DNA from: Ophioderma brevispina
Lineage: Eukaryota > Echinodermata > Ophiuroidea > Amphilepidida > Ophiodermatidae
Direction: 5' to 3'
Assembly (NCBI GenBank): GCA_023653785.1
Contig: JAMKCH010012749.1
Coordinates: 1-64,000 of the forward strand
DNA length: 64,000 bases
Shown: positions 54,601 to 64,000 of the stretch, in pieces
How the letters are laid out: every line of letters begins with the position of its first letter
How positions within the stretch are numbered: the stretch's first letter is position 1
Notes under the pieces: model-generated
Seen by the model: only the letters and a program-made list of their open reading frames with translations
What the model was told of the DNA's origin: nothing
Database searches by the model: none
Program-made: the position numbers and the translations under genes

Positions 54601-54946
54601 TTACACTGTAAAAATGGTGTCTTGACGTCATATGTAAGACATGTCTTGGCAATAGACCTGTCTTCAACAACAGAAATAAAAGAAAATAGAATCAATAAAA
54701 ACATAATATAAGACACAAAGACATGGCGCTTCCAGGCAGACATGTCTCCAGATTGATGACAAAAGACACGTCTTACAAAGCCGAAGTGTCTTGCATAAAA
54801 ACATGACTTGTAAATTAGTGTCTTGCAAAGAGACGTGACATTTGAACATGTCTTGCAATGAGACATGATATTGTGTCTAAATCGATACATGTCTCAAAAT
54901 TGATGACACGTGAAGTGTCTTTTGCCAAGACACCATTACAGTGTAG
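54601..54946. mobile_element. 346-bp MITE with TACACTGTAA ends and AAGACATGTCTT motifs
   Basis: TTACACTGTAAAAATGGTGT then CTTG at the left mirrors CCAAGACACCATTACAGTGT then AG at the right. The interior repeats variants of AAGACATGTCTT and GTGTCTTGCA more than ten times in both orientations. Non-coding; the open frames are by-products of the repeats. Confidence 0.75.
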
Positions 54947-55172
54947 CATCTTACGATCAACAATTTTCTCACACACACAACACACGCAATTATAAGAACC
55001 CATATCAAATTGGTTCTTCATCCATAGCGGGTAGCTAGCCCACAAAAAAAGAGAGCAACTAAGATCAGGAAATGCACCTTCAGTAATAGTTTTGACTGGT
55101 TTATAACGCCCTTATTCTTTTATACGTGAGATAAGGTTTCATTTACATATATAAAGCAAAAAAGTCTGGTAC
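54947..55172. other. Intron sequence, nothing recognised
   Basis: Short AT-rich interval between the MITE and exon 55173-55473; contains a (CA)-rich patch at 54970-54988. Confidence 0.6.
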
Positions 55173-55473
55173 CTCTTCTGACGGAACGCCCACTACGTAT
55201 TCGCTGTAGGCACCGGTTCCAGCACTTGTCTTTGCCGCTACGCTGAAGTTGTAGAAGGCGTTCGGCAACAAACTCGAAATGCTTACATTCGTATCTTTGG
55301 CTTCGCCACTACCAATTATATCTGGGTATTCCCCAACTGTCATGAGCTCCCACGGATATCCAATTATTTGACCGTTCCTCTCTAAGCACGGACCTCCTCC
55401 CAGGTAAATGTGAGACTGTTAGGATCTTCCGGTGTCCAAAGTGAGCTCACGTTGTACGGAGAAGATGCAGGAA
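55173..55473 (-). CDS. Receptor exon: FN3 domain with a one-base frameshift
   Basis: After the acceptor CGCAATAG the exon reads PASSPYNVSSLWTPEDPNSL then TFTWEEV, shifts by one base at GAGGTCCGTGC (about 55390-55400), and continues CLERNGQIIGYPWELMTVGE and so on to SSLLPNAFYNFSVAAKTSAG and YSEYVVGVPSEE. The strand B Trp, the C-strand IIGY, and the F-strand tyrosine corner are all present. Restoring one C in the CC run would rejoin the frame, so either a real frameshift or an assembly error. It starts with two bases matching the G overhang of exon 58757-59062. The donor GAAGAG/GTACCA gives phase 0, unlike its neighbours. Confidence 0.75.
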
Positions 55474-57158
55474 CTATTGCGATGTTATTTTGAATAAATT
55501 GAGTAACACAATCATTGTTATGAGAAGCGGTCAAAAGGTTGAAAGAACAAGGTACTACACTTTGCCACATTGACATTAATTGGAGATAATTTTTAAGTTT
55601 GTGCTTGTGCTCTGCATGTCGTCTTTGCGGTAAGATGCCTTGAAAAGTAAACCTACCCTTGATCATCAAACTCAGTTTTCGATGCCTCCTGCTCAAGCTA
55701 CAATCTCGCAAAGACTTTGAACACTTTTTTCCTGGTCTTTATTGATAAACATTTTCTCCTACTCCCTAGTGCATTGTTGAGAAACGACAATGCCTTTGGC
55801 CATGTTTCCAATGTGTCACAAGACATTGAACTTGGGGAGAGGGGATGGGAAAAGTAATGTTTAAGGTGCCAGACTTCTCATAATATTCATTACTACACTA
55901 CACGCTTGATTTCATTAAAAATGTGTGTGGTGTTCCAAGGACTTTCTTCGAGTATTGTAGCAAATTCTGATGACGTCACTAGATATATATTGCAGACCTT
56001 GGATCATCTTCAAGGATTCAATGCCCTGCTTAAAATCATTTTGTGACTAAGTTCAACTGTAAATCTCGGGTGTTTTAAATTGCTCATGGTCTACAGATCT
56101 GCTGGTTCCCTTGAAATGAGATCTTGCTTTGGTTAACATTAAAATATATTTTTGTTTTGTTCTTATGTATAAAGTGTAGGTTTTCTCTGCAGTGTATCCT
56201 GCCAAAAATAAACGAGAAAATTTATCATAGCTAAATCCATTTCGACATTAAGTTGAAACAAAGGCACTTCTAGATCAGCCATTGGTAAAAATGTTTGTAT
56301 AATATGTTAATGTAAATATATTTCACATAAGCTATAACCAACCCATATGAGAACCACAACTTTTAATTTATAAAAAAGTTGACTCAGTGATTCACCGAGG
56401 ATGGCGCGTTTTTGCATTAAACATGATTGTTGTCCATATATCAATCACTATGAGAAATATTTAAACCCAAATCGATGTCCTTCACATAGAAAATCACAAC
56501 CTTGCAACAAAATCAGATTTATCTCAAACTTTTAGAAAACAGTCTTGTTTTAGCAAAATAATAATAAAACAAACTATAAATGAAACATATGTATTATGTT
56601 GACGAGCAAAAACAACTTATTTGACATTTTCGGGTCGACTTCATGCAAAAAAGGACATCGCCGGATAAGAAATGAAGGAGGCCCTCTATAAACATCATAG
56701 TTGTAGTCAATTTTGACTTGGTGTTTTACAACTACTTTATCATGTATGCAAAGTGTTTTTTTTATCCTCAAATACACTTGTATCAAGAAAAAATGAGAAA
56801 AGTCTGAGAAACTTCAGGGGCATGCTCTCTGGAAAAAGCAAAGCTTAGAGCATGCCTCCATTGCAACGACCAGTTACGATTTAAATAAAGAAACAGGAAG
56901 ATCTTGCATAGCTGCCCTTTGTTATGAAGCTTGTAAATGATGCCTAGACATATCTTTTGTCCTTCGTAAGCTACAAAGAGGCTACACGAGGCAGCCCTTT
57001 ATAACAATACCCAAATACCCATTAGCTTAAGCTGATGAGTGCAACGAATGCTAAGATTTGGATTATATAACCGTCTTCACACCAAGCAAACTCTATTATG
57101 CAATACAATGGCCCGCATCCTAATGGCCCATGACCGGGCTATTTATATCTTGAGCAAG
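55474..57158. other. Intron sequence, nothing recognised
   Basis: AT-rich, without repeat ends or coding pattern that I could support. Confidence 0.55.
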
Positions 57159-57701
57159 TTAAAGCAATATTAGCACATTTTTTTGAAGCGCGCCCCCAAT
57201 TTTTCCAAATTGAGATTTTTACACGGTTGCATTGGTAACTGGCTAGTAAAGCATACCTGTGAATGGTTAAGCTCGAAAATGTCTGTGGCACACAAATTTT
57301 GTAATTAGAATAATTATTATCGGGATCCCCGATAATAATTCAACGGCTGCTGAAAACGGCCTTCCAATGTGAAACAGCCGGGAAATAGCGCCATGTACGT
57401 GTCTACGCTCATCCATTAGTTGTTTTATTCGTTCAGGCAAATCAAGTTAGAGGTTATTTTTTCGAGGTGGCACTATTTCGTCATGGACGGACATAAACGT
57501 AGCATTTTCAGCTCTGCCGTTAAGTCCAATCTGGGATCCAAATTCTAATTACAAAATCGCTTAATTTATGATAAATACGCATTTTTTTAGCATTCTCGTT
57601 CGCAGGTATAGTTTCCTAGACAATCACCAACGTAACTGTGCCATAATATCAAATTATGAAAATTGGGGGCGCTCTTCAAAAATGTGCCATTATTGCTTTA
57701 A
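57159..57701 (+). mobile_element. TTAAAGC-ended MITE, copy 4 (543 bp)
   Basis: Bordered by TTAA on both sides (57159-57162 and 57698-57701). It starts TTAAAGCAATATTAGCACAT and ends GCCATTATTGCTTTAA. Nearly collinear with the copy at 53083, including ATTATCGGGATCCCCGATAA and ATGGACGGACATAAACGTAG. Substitutions and small indels only. Confidence 0.88.
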
Positions 57702-58003
57702 CTCCCGCACTCACTATTAAATTCTCAATTCACATGGCGCAATTCAATAGCTTTCATTCTCTAGTATATTGAGCTAATAGTGTGGGTTGGTGTGTATTTC
57801 CGTAGGATTTTCATGCTAAAATTGATTTTGTTGCTGTTTGGGTTTCAATAGGACCCAAATTATCAGAAAATGATGGGGTGCAAATTTTCCTACTGATACC
57901 CCCTTCTTCAAGGGGGAAAATGTTAGTACAGGGAAAAATTAAAAATCGAGTCAAATTGTGTTTTAATGTACACTAATGCGTTCGTCTAGTCATAAGGATT
58001 AGA
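57702..58003. other. Intron sequence, nothing recognised
   Basis: AT-rich interval between two MITEs. No gene. Confidence 0.6.
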
Positions 58004-58379
58004 AAAAGTATATATTTGCCTAGGTTCCAACCTTTAGTTAAAGCGGTATAGCCCCCATAATGGTTCAAGGTCACCCTGGGGGTAAATGCTCCGATGTTGT
58101 TGAAGTGGTGTCAAATGTTTTCTTGTGTCATACTGAAACAGAAAATGCATTTTAATTGATCTTTTGATATCAACATTGCGACATACAGGGAAATTTCTGG
58201 TGACCCCATAGACCATGTAGACCCTTGCGACATTTTGCTATGTAATTAGCCAACCAAATGTCACACACTGTAAAATAATACATTTTTTAATCCTGTGAGA
58301 TAATACAAACAACGTATCACCATTATGGGGCTATAGCGCTTTAACTAAAGGTCGGAACCTAGGCAAATACATACTTTTT
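58004..58379. mobile_element. 376-bp inverted-repeat element around TTAA-bounded core
   Basis: AAAAAGTATATATTTGCCTA then GGTTCC and its inverse GGAACCTAGGCAAATACATA then CTTTTT form the outer arms. Inside them TTAAAGCGGTATAGCCCCCA and its inverse TGGGGCTATAGCGCTTTAA continue the repeat. The total arms are about 58 bases. The TTAAAGC step matches the ends of the larger MITE family. Confidence 0.75.
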
Positions 58380-58756
58380 GAGAACTTATGTCAAGTGAAA
58401 TTTTTTGAAAACCACGAAAAGGTAAACTTTGAGCATATCCCTTTATAATGCGGAATGTTTCAAATTCATCCGTAATCATGAAAACTATAGATGGCGTCCT
58501 TCATTCCTTATCCGTCGATGTCCTTTAAGATCATGGCAGCCGATATATCTGCCTTGCCGGGCGGGGTTGCATTAAATGTTTGGGAAGGGTTAAATCGGGT
58601 TGGGGATAAATGGAACAAGGATGACCAGGATCGTGATAAACAAACTCTTGACCCGCAAGGGGTAGTATTGACGGAATGTGTTTCTAGACTAATCATGATG
58701 CATCTTATCCTTATATTTATCATTTTAACTTTGAATTATTTTTGTTATAATCTCAC
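58380..58756. other. Intron sequence, no supported gene
   Basis: A 115-codon plus-strand frame (58491-58838) overlaps the antisense receptor exon and has no motif; it is treated as chance. Confidence 0.5.
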
Positions 58757-59062
58757 CTGCTTCTGGTGTAGCACTTGTAACCCAAATAGTTCTGGAAGTA
58801 GAAACACCCACAATTCCATGACTAGCTTGATAAGCTGAATATGGTTTCAATGAAATCGTCATAGACGTGTTTGTTGTATAGTATCTTTCGAAGGAGTTAT
58901 ATTGATCCCACCAATCTATAGGAATATGGCATTTACCCTCATTGCCATATACAGCCACCCAATACTCATACTCCAGGTCAGGGCAGCCAAGCTTTGTAGG
59001 TGAACTCCAAGTGACGAGGATGGTGAAAGTTGACGAATTGAAAGAAACACTGCGCTCTGAAG
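58757..59062 (-). CDS. Receptor exon: FN3 domain, most upstream one found
   Basis: A 306-base exon, phase 1 at both ends, holds one FN3-like domain: SERSVSFNSSTFTILVTWSS then PTKLGCPDLEYEYWVAVYGN, CHIPIDWWDQYNSFERYYTT and NTSMTISLKPYSAYQ, ending TSATPEAG. The strand B Trp (VTWSS), the C-strand YEYWVAVYG and the LKPYSAY tyrosine corner mark the fold. Cys in LGCPD and GKCHI could pair. The acceptor AAATACAG and donor GAAGCAG/GTGAGA are good. The overhanging G joins the TT start of exon 55173-55473. Upstream exons (signal peptide, further domains) were not found within 59063-64000. Confidence 0.85.
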
Positions 59063-60382
59063 CTGTATTTAAAAAGGAAAGGAAAGGCGAGCAAACAAAA
59101 AGTATGGGGTGCTTTTAAAACATAACCAGCAGTTCCAAACCAGTTTCTCACTGGTTGCTGGTTGCTATGGTTCTAAACAGATTTAGACTACGGTGTAGTT
59201 ACTAGGCTGTAACTGGTTAATTTGGGGTCTAATTGAACAATTTCAAATAGTCAATGTAACCACTTATAGTGACCTAGGTTTAAAGGTTCAACATGATTGT
59301 ACATTGCAGATGTAAATTGATTAAACAAATCTGTGGTCAACTGAGTATAGATTCAGCAAGGGAAACCGCTCTTTAACCATAGTTGGATTTTGGATTTTTT
59401 TCTTCGGAATATTGGGAATTTTCAGGGGATTTTGGGCACTTTTTGCTCGAAAAAAAGATCGTAGCTCAAACATCGCGTGTTTGTTTGTTTGTTTGTTTTA
59501 TAGGAATTGTGTGGTTTTCAACAGCCCACTTGAAATCCAATGGAGTTGGCACTTTGTACAGGCGGTTACATGCGTAAAAGTAATAAATAATTGGTCGTGA
59601 CGAAAAATCCTGAATTTTTATATGGTATCAAGCAATTTTTTCTTATTCCAAAACCGTTGGGGCTGAAGAATAAAGGGTTTTTATATCTATATGAATAACG
59701 GACGAGACAAGGTCGTAAATGGACCATTGTAACACCCGTGACGGGCTCACATCAAAGCGCCTATATCGGTTTGTTGTTTGTAGTCTGCATTTAGGTGAGT
59801 TGCTATACTTAATGTAGCAGCTCGTCTGTCCCTGTACGCGATGTGCTATGGCGCCCTCTCCATAGGAACTGTAAATCGAAGTCTTTTCTAAACAATGTAT
59901 TTTCTATTTTTTTTTAAATAAATGTCCCGTACCTCCTGGGAACTGATTGGACAATGGAAATAAAATGAATAGAATTATGCAGTCCAGCCGCTGCTTTGCG
60001 GTCAACCAAATCTGATACCTCAGGCTGGCGCCCTTGTTTGATTTTACTGCCGGGCATTCGCATTGTAGTTAAAAAAGGTTTGGTTGATAACTAATGTTAG
60101 TATGTATATTTCGCCTTACGATGACGACATATATTTTGACTGACACATTATGCTTGCACATAATAAGTATGCCTATTTGCGCAAAGACGTTTCGCTTCGC
60201 TCGGCCTCGGGCTTCACCCTCGACATCCTTCTCCAGTGATTCTGTGAGCAGTTGGTGGCCAGATTTTGAGGCGTCTTCGGCAAAGATTATTCTTGTGTAC
60301 TAAAATCATGTCTATAACCCGTTTGCCGCGCGTAGCATGGGCAATTTTGTCATATTACAAATGAAATAAATTACAGAGTATA
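59063..60382. other. Intron sequence, nothing recognised
   Basis: AT-rich with a (TTTG)n microsatellite at 59479-59499. GACGAGACAAGGTCGTAAAT at 59701 resembles GACAGGACAAGGTCGTGAAT at 63273, so a small dispersed repeat is possible. Confidence 0.5.
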
Positions 60383-61939
60383 TACACACAGAAAACACGA
60401 TGTAAAAAATATAAATGTAAACCGGCATTATGTAGAAAATTACATATTTTATGCAAAAGCTGGTAAATATACCGGTACATAACATTATGTGAAAGTTATA
60501 ACTACATATTTGATATGCATTATATTATTTTACTTATTTTATGTAAAATTTACACATCGTTTCGTAAAAAGAAAACAAAAAGACATAAAATAATGTAAAC
60601 AAACTCATTTACATATGTGGTTTGTAAACCAATTATGTAAATGCGCGGTAAAAGTTAGCGAAGTTTACATAAAATTATGTGAAGTCATGTCAGGACACGA
60701 GCGAGCTCGGCACAATTGAAAATGGAGGATCTTGGAGAGTGGCGTAGCCTCATGGAGTCGTGGGAATTGGGGACTTATATTAACATATTGTTCTATCTGT
60801 ATCGATGCGTTTGTGTACAATATAATCATGATTTTAAACCAGGGAATATGAGCTGCTTATAATTCTCAGGATGATGGGTCATGACGAAAAGTAAGCTTTA
60901 TCTCAGTCAAGTTGAACACACAGGGTCAGTACGTGTATACATAAAGTACGTGCGATTATAGTAAGCCCATTTTGCATATGTAGTTTGGGCTCATACGATA
61001 CCAACATGTTTACCACTGTAGTATTATTCAGGCATACAGCTGTCATTTGTAATAACTCGCCTCTCACCCACCCCCATAAGAGTCGCCTTGTGGAAAGAAA
61101 GACTTGCCGTCAGCCAAGTAACATCTATCGGTATTGAACCTGGTGAGCATCTCCCACATGGAGCGGACTCCTCATGGGCTGAATGGCGATGCCTCAATAG
61201 ATTGAGAACCAGAACTGGCCTATCTAAGGTTTCCTTGCAGAAGTGGGGCTATCTGGAAGCAGATCAGGATACTACCTGTGGTTGTGGAACAGCACCACAG
61301 ACAATGGAACACCTCTTGGTCTGCCCACTGCTGGAGCAACAATTCACAAGCAAGGACCTTGCGGAATTCAGTGAAGCAGCCAGACGTTGTACTCATCTCT
61401 GGCTGGATCATATTTGAGAACCACAGTGTTTGGACACGATAAGAAGAACCCCCGGGGAAGGTGCCCAAATTGTCAGTCACTTATATACTGTGTTGTTTTT
61501 TGAGCTGAATAAACTTGTTGAATTCTTGTCATATACTGAAGTGTCTGTGTGACTATTTTGTGTGAATTATTTTCCCTAATTTACATCTATATTTATGTAA
61601 ACATTTTACATAATTGTGTTCACATGTTTACATAATTTACATGTAAACATTTTACATAATTGAGTTCAAATATTTAAATAAATAACAAGTGGAAGATTAC
61701 ATAATTCTGACAAGAATTATTACATAAAATTATGGTGTTTTAAGTTTTACATAATAATTTGGTAAATGTTTACACGACTGATAATACATATATTTTATGT
61801 GCACTTTTACATAATTAATGTGTACATTTTTACATTTACAAGTTTTACATAATTGTTACATAAAAATTATGGTGTTCTGTTTTTACATAGTAAACATGCG
61901 AATTTTTACACAGGCTGTGTATTTATTTCTCTGTGTGTA
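60383..61939. mobile_element. 1.56 kb element rich in TTTACATAA motifs, split by a LINE fragment
   Basis: Terminal TACACACAGA (60383) is mirrored by TCTGTGTGTA (61930). Both flanks (60395-60690 and 61570-61915) carry dozens of ATGTAAA / TTTACAT copies in both orientations, for example TTATGTAAATGCGCGGTAAA and ACATAATTTACATGTAAACA. The middle (about 60700-61550) is unrelated and contains the LINE fragment. Non-autonomous; superfamily unknown. Confidence 0.6.
61050..61520 (+). mobile_element. LINE 3'-end fragment (C-terminal cysteine domain and UTR)
   Basis: A plus-strand frame (61088-61417) reads SWAEWRCLNRLRTRTGLSKV, then LQKWGYLEADQDTTCGCGTA and PQTMEHLLVCPLLE. The order LNRLRTGTG, a Lys-Trp-Gly step, C-x-C-G and TMEHLLVCP is the CCHC-like terminal domain found after the RT in several LINE clades. 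It is followed by a 3' region with AATAAA at 61508-61513. The rest of the LINE is absent. It may be the insertion that split the surrounding TTTACATAA element. Confidence 0.7.
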
Positions 61940-62111
61940 GTACGTGTTACTGTCGCATTGAAGTTTTCGTCAGGAATGTGGGCTTCGACCCACCCTGCAT
62001 TGGGACGGCACAGCACGTTGAAATGCAGTTATAGAGAGTCACGTGCATGTCTGACTGATCCAATTTCATACATTTAGTCCTTAGGCCAGCGGGACATTTT
62101 GTGTATAGGAT

Positions 62112-63024
62112 AGTGTACTGAGTACACTCTTCCCTTTACACAAAAATGCATGCTGGCATTTCTGGAAGGGTAGCTATAACCAGGTAGGAGACATTCAGGA
62201 ATTAATACTATTGAAAAGTAAGCCACATCATTTGTCCCCCCTAAAAACAGTATTCCAAAAAGTGTAGTTTGTACTATCTCAACAAAAGTTATTGCTAGTT
62301 TTATGTTAAAAGCAGCACAAACAGGTCCACCGTTAAATTTCAGTTGTACAGGGTAATTTTTAAAGTTGCTTCAATTTTTTATAGAAAATGGTGCTAGATA
62401 TGATTGAGTTCATATGATTAAATAAGGATAGTTTTAAGTGTTTTAATGCTTACTTACCAAAGTAGGATGATCAATGTCAGCCCCCATGAATACAATGAAC
62501 GTAGACCTTTGTTGCCTCCGACATTGGTAACTAAGTATTTTAGACAGGCAAACTATTCCTTATTTTAATCCTATGAGTCACCAACATAGCACTCAAATCA
62601 ACAAACGTGGTTCTCTTTCAACTATTGAAGTAATTTAAACTTCTCCCTGTGTAAACCATTTAAGACAACTCACAAACTATTTCTTATTTTAATCCTATAG
62701 ACTCCATGCACCAATATATGCACCATATTTTATCCAAATCACTAGCAACTTTGAAATTTGACCCCTGTATATCTGAAAATGACCTTTTTATGATTTTTTG
62801 GCTGGTTTTATCCTATAACTCCAAAACTTTAGGCTGGAGTTAGTATGCAAATTATACCCTTTTTGGAATCCCCTATATCAACAAAAATGTTGTAAACTTT
62901 CAACATGATTTGAACAATTAAATAGCCCCCCCCCCCCCCCGTTAAACCTTGCTTACCCCCTACCTGGCTATAGCTGCCATTCCAGAAATGCTATCATGCA
63001 TTTTTGTGTTGACCATGGTACACT
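62112..63024. repeat. 910-bp inverted-repeat element
   Basis: CACAAAAATGCATGCTGGCA, TTTCTGGAAGGGTAGCTATA and ACCAGGTAGG on the left are mirrored on the right by CCTACCTGGCTATAGCTGCC, ATTCCAGAAATGCTATCATG and CATTTTTGTG. The arms are about 50-60 bases. The interior has a diverged direct repeat (TATTCCTTATTTTAATCCTA at 62551, TATTTCTTATTTTAATCCTA at 62678) and a 16-base C run. Confidence 0.7.
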
Positions 63025-63924
63025 GATGTTGCATAATAAGTGTCGTTTTGTCCCCTTTCATGATACACGAAACATTTGCTCGGCCTTCATGGATAATTAG
63101 ATGTAATGGGTTCCCCCTTCAATTGGAGCTAACTCAGCTTCAAACACGGGCCAGTAAGCAGGAGCTAACCCTCATACCATCTTTCGTATCGCATAATAGG
63201 ATATGTTATAGGTTCCCCTGTGCCAATGTTATTAAAAGTCAGAAAGCAACGCCCATCCCTGTGAGAATTCTAGACAGGACAAGGTCGTGAATGGAGGGCA
63301 TTAAGTTCACCATCAGAAAAGTCTGATTTGCGAACTACTACTTGTGAATAAAACAGGGGCCATTTTACCTGTTTTACCTGAGCAGACAACATAGAAATTT
63401 AAGTAATTAAACTTGTGTTATTTTAATTCCTCTTATTAACTGTTTACTTCCTTCCGTTAAAACAGCAGTTCTCAGCCATTAGATTTTATTAAGATATATC
63501 AAAACATTGCTCTTACTTTCCTATATTGTCCAAAATTCCCAACTGTAGTATGGACCAGTTCTTGCTTCTGTGATGCCTGCCAATTCAAGTTACGTACAAT
63601 TAAGGCACGCGAGTGGCTGATGCACAAACTCAAGCCTAGTGCTGTAGTTTTTCCAGTCAACGTTCCTATTGTGACACACCGCTATTAGTAGTATTCAGCA
63701 TGTAGGTGTCCACAGAATGTTTCCATTTCGAACAATCCACATGTTACGGATGAAAGTTGAAACACGCGTATTACCCCTTCTAGCTCCAGGTGTCCCCCCA
63801 TGGAGTGTCGTCAGGTCTTTATGTTACAAATAATAAATTAAATGATAGCAATTAAATATTTTCCTGGGAATGTTTGCCAAATTTCTTACTTAGGTTCACA
63901 GTGTAGAAGTATATAGTCAGCCAT
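63025..63924. other. Intron sequence, no supported gene
   Basis: Plus-strand 63048-63290 is open for 80 codons (GFPLQLELTQLQTRASKQEL) with protein-like composition but no recognised family. It may be a retroelement scrap. Confidence 0.4.
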
Positions 63925-64000
63925 CACTGGCGTAACAGGCGGGGGCAGTGGTCCATGTCCCCCCCCCCCCCGACGACTTTGGCCGGGAAAAAAATTTTGC
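63925..64000. repeat. CACTGGCGTAAC-ended repeat, cut by the window edge
   Basis: CACTGGCGTAACAGGCGGGG followed by GGCAGTGGTCCATG and a 14-base C run. The start resembles those at 7239 and 8832, and the C run near the end recalls family A. The right part is outside the window. Confidence 0.45.

Noticed and set aside
54513..54890. 125-codon minus-strand frame with repeated Cys
   Set aside because: The Cys and Leu pattern comes from repeated AAGACATGTCTT motifs of a MITE.
63048..63290. 80-codon plus-strand frame
   Set aside because: Protein-like composition but no recognised family, no supporting splice sites.

Overview
The window looks like repeat-rich metazoan DNA. It has split coding exons with canonical GT/AG sites, introns of many kilobases, LINE and SINE remnants, a Polinton and many foldback or MITE-like elements. 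An invertebrate, possibly a deuterostome such as an echinoderm, fits the mix of Polinton, L2/CR1-like LINE and TTAA-flanked MITEs. That placement is a guess from repeat style and could not be checked by database search.

The only host gene I can support runs on the minus strand across most of the window. Its exons, in transcript order, are 58757-59062, 55173-55473, a damaged exon near 39237-39510, 38109-38408, 34401-34639, 32835-32904 and 9723-9892. They encode fibronectin type III (FN3) domains followed by one transmembrane helix and a basic juxtamembrane stretch. It is therefore a type I membrane receptor or adhesion protein. Splice phases agree across every junction from 38408 to 9723 and at the 58757/55473 junction. 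The 5' end and the rest of the cytoplasmic part lie outside the window or were not found, so the gene cannot be named. A receptor tyrosine phosphatase is one candidate.

The left edge (1 to about 1700) is the end of a Polinton/Maverick: the C-terminal part of a retroviral-type integrase, a convergent HNH endonuclease gene broken by one in-frame stop, and a small protein with an acidic tail. The two minus-strand Polinton genes share a TATA-like upstream block, and hairpins lie at the gene ends.

The rest is intron filled with mobile DNA: a 1.9 kb element with terminal repeats (6038-7910), a 1.07 kb element (8533-9599), three LINEs (10980-11900, 29900-32165, 35150-37125) and a fourth LINE tail (61050-61520). 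There is also a tRNA-derived SINE (13642-13979), four copies of a TTAAAGC-ended MITE (3186, 41774, 53083, 57159), a 7.2 kb inverted structure with satellite-like units (39811-46974), and a 5.1 kb foldback (47064-52197). Each arm of that foldback carries a decayed copy of the same cysteine-rich mobile gene. Stretches with nothing recognisable are listed as such.
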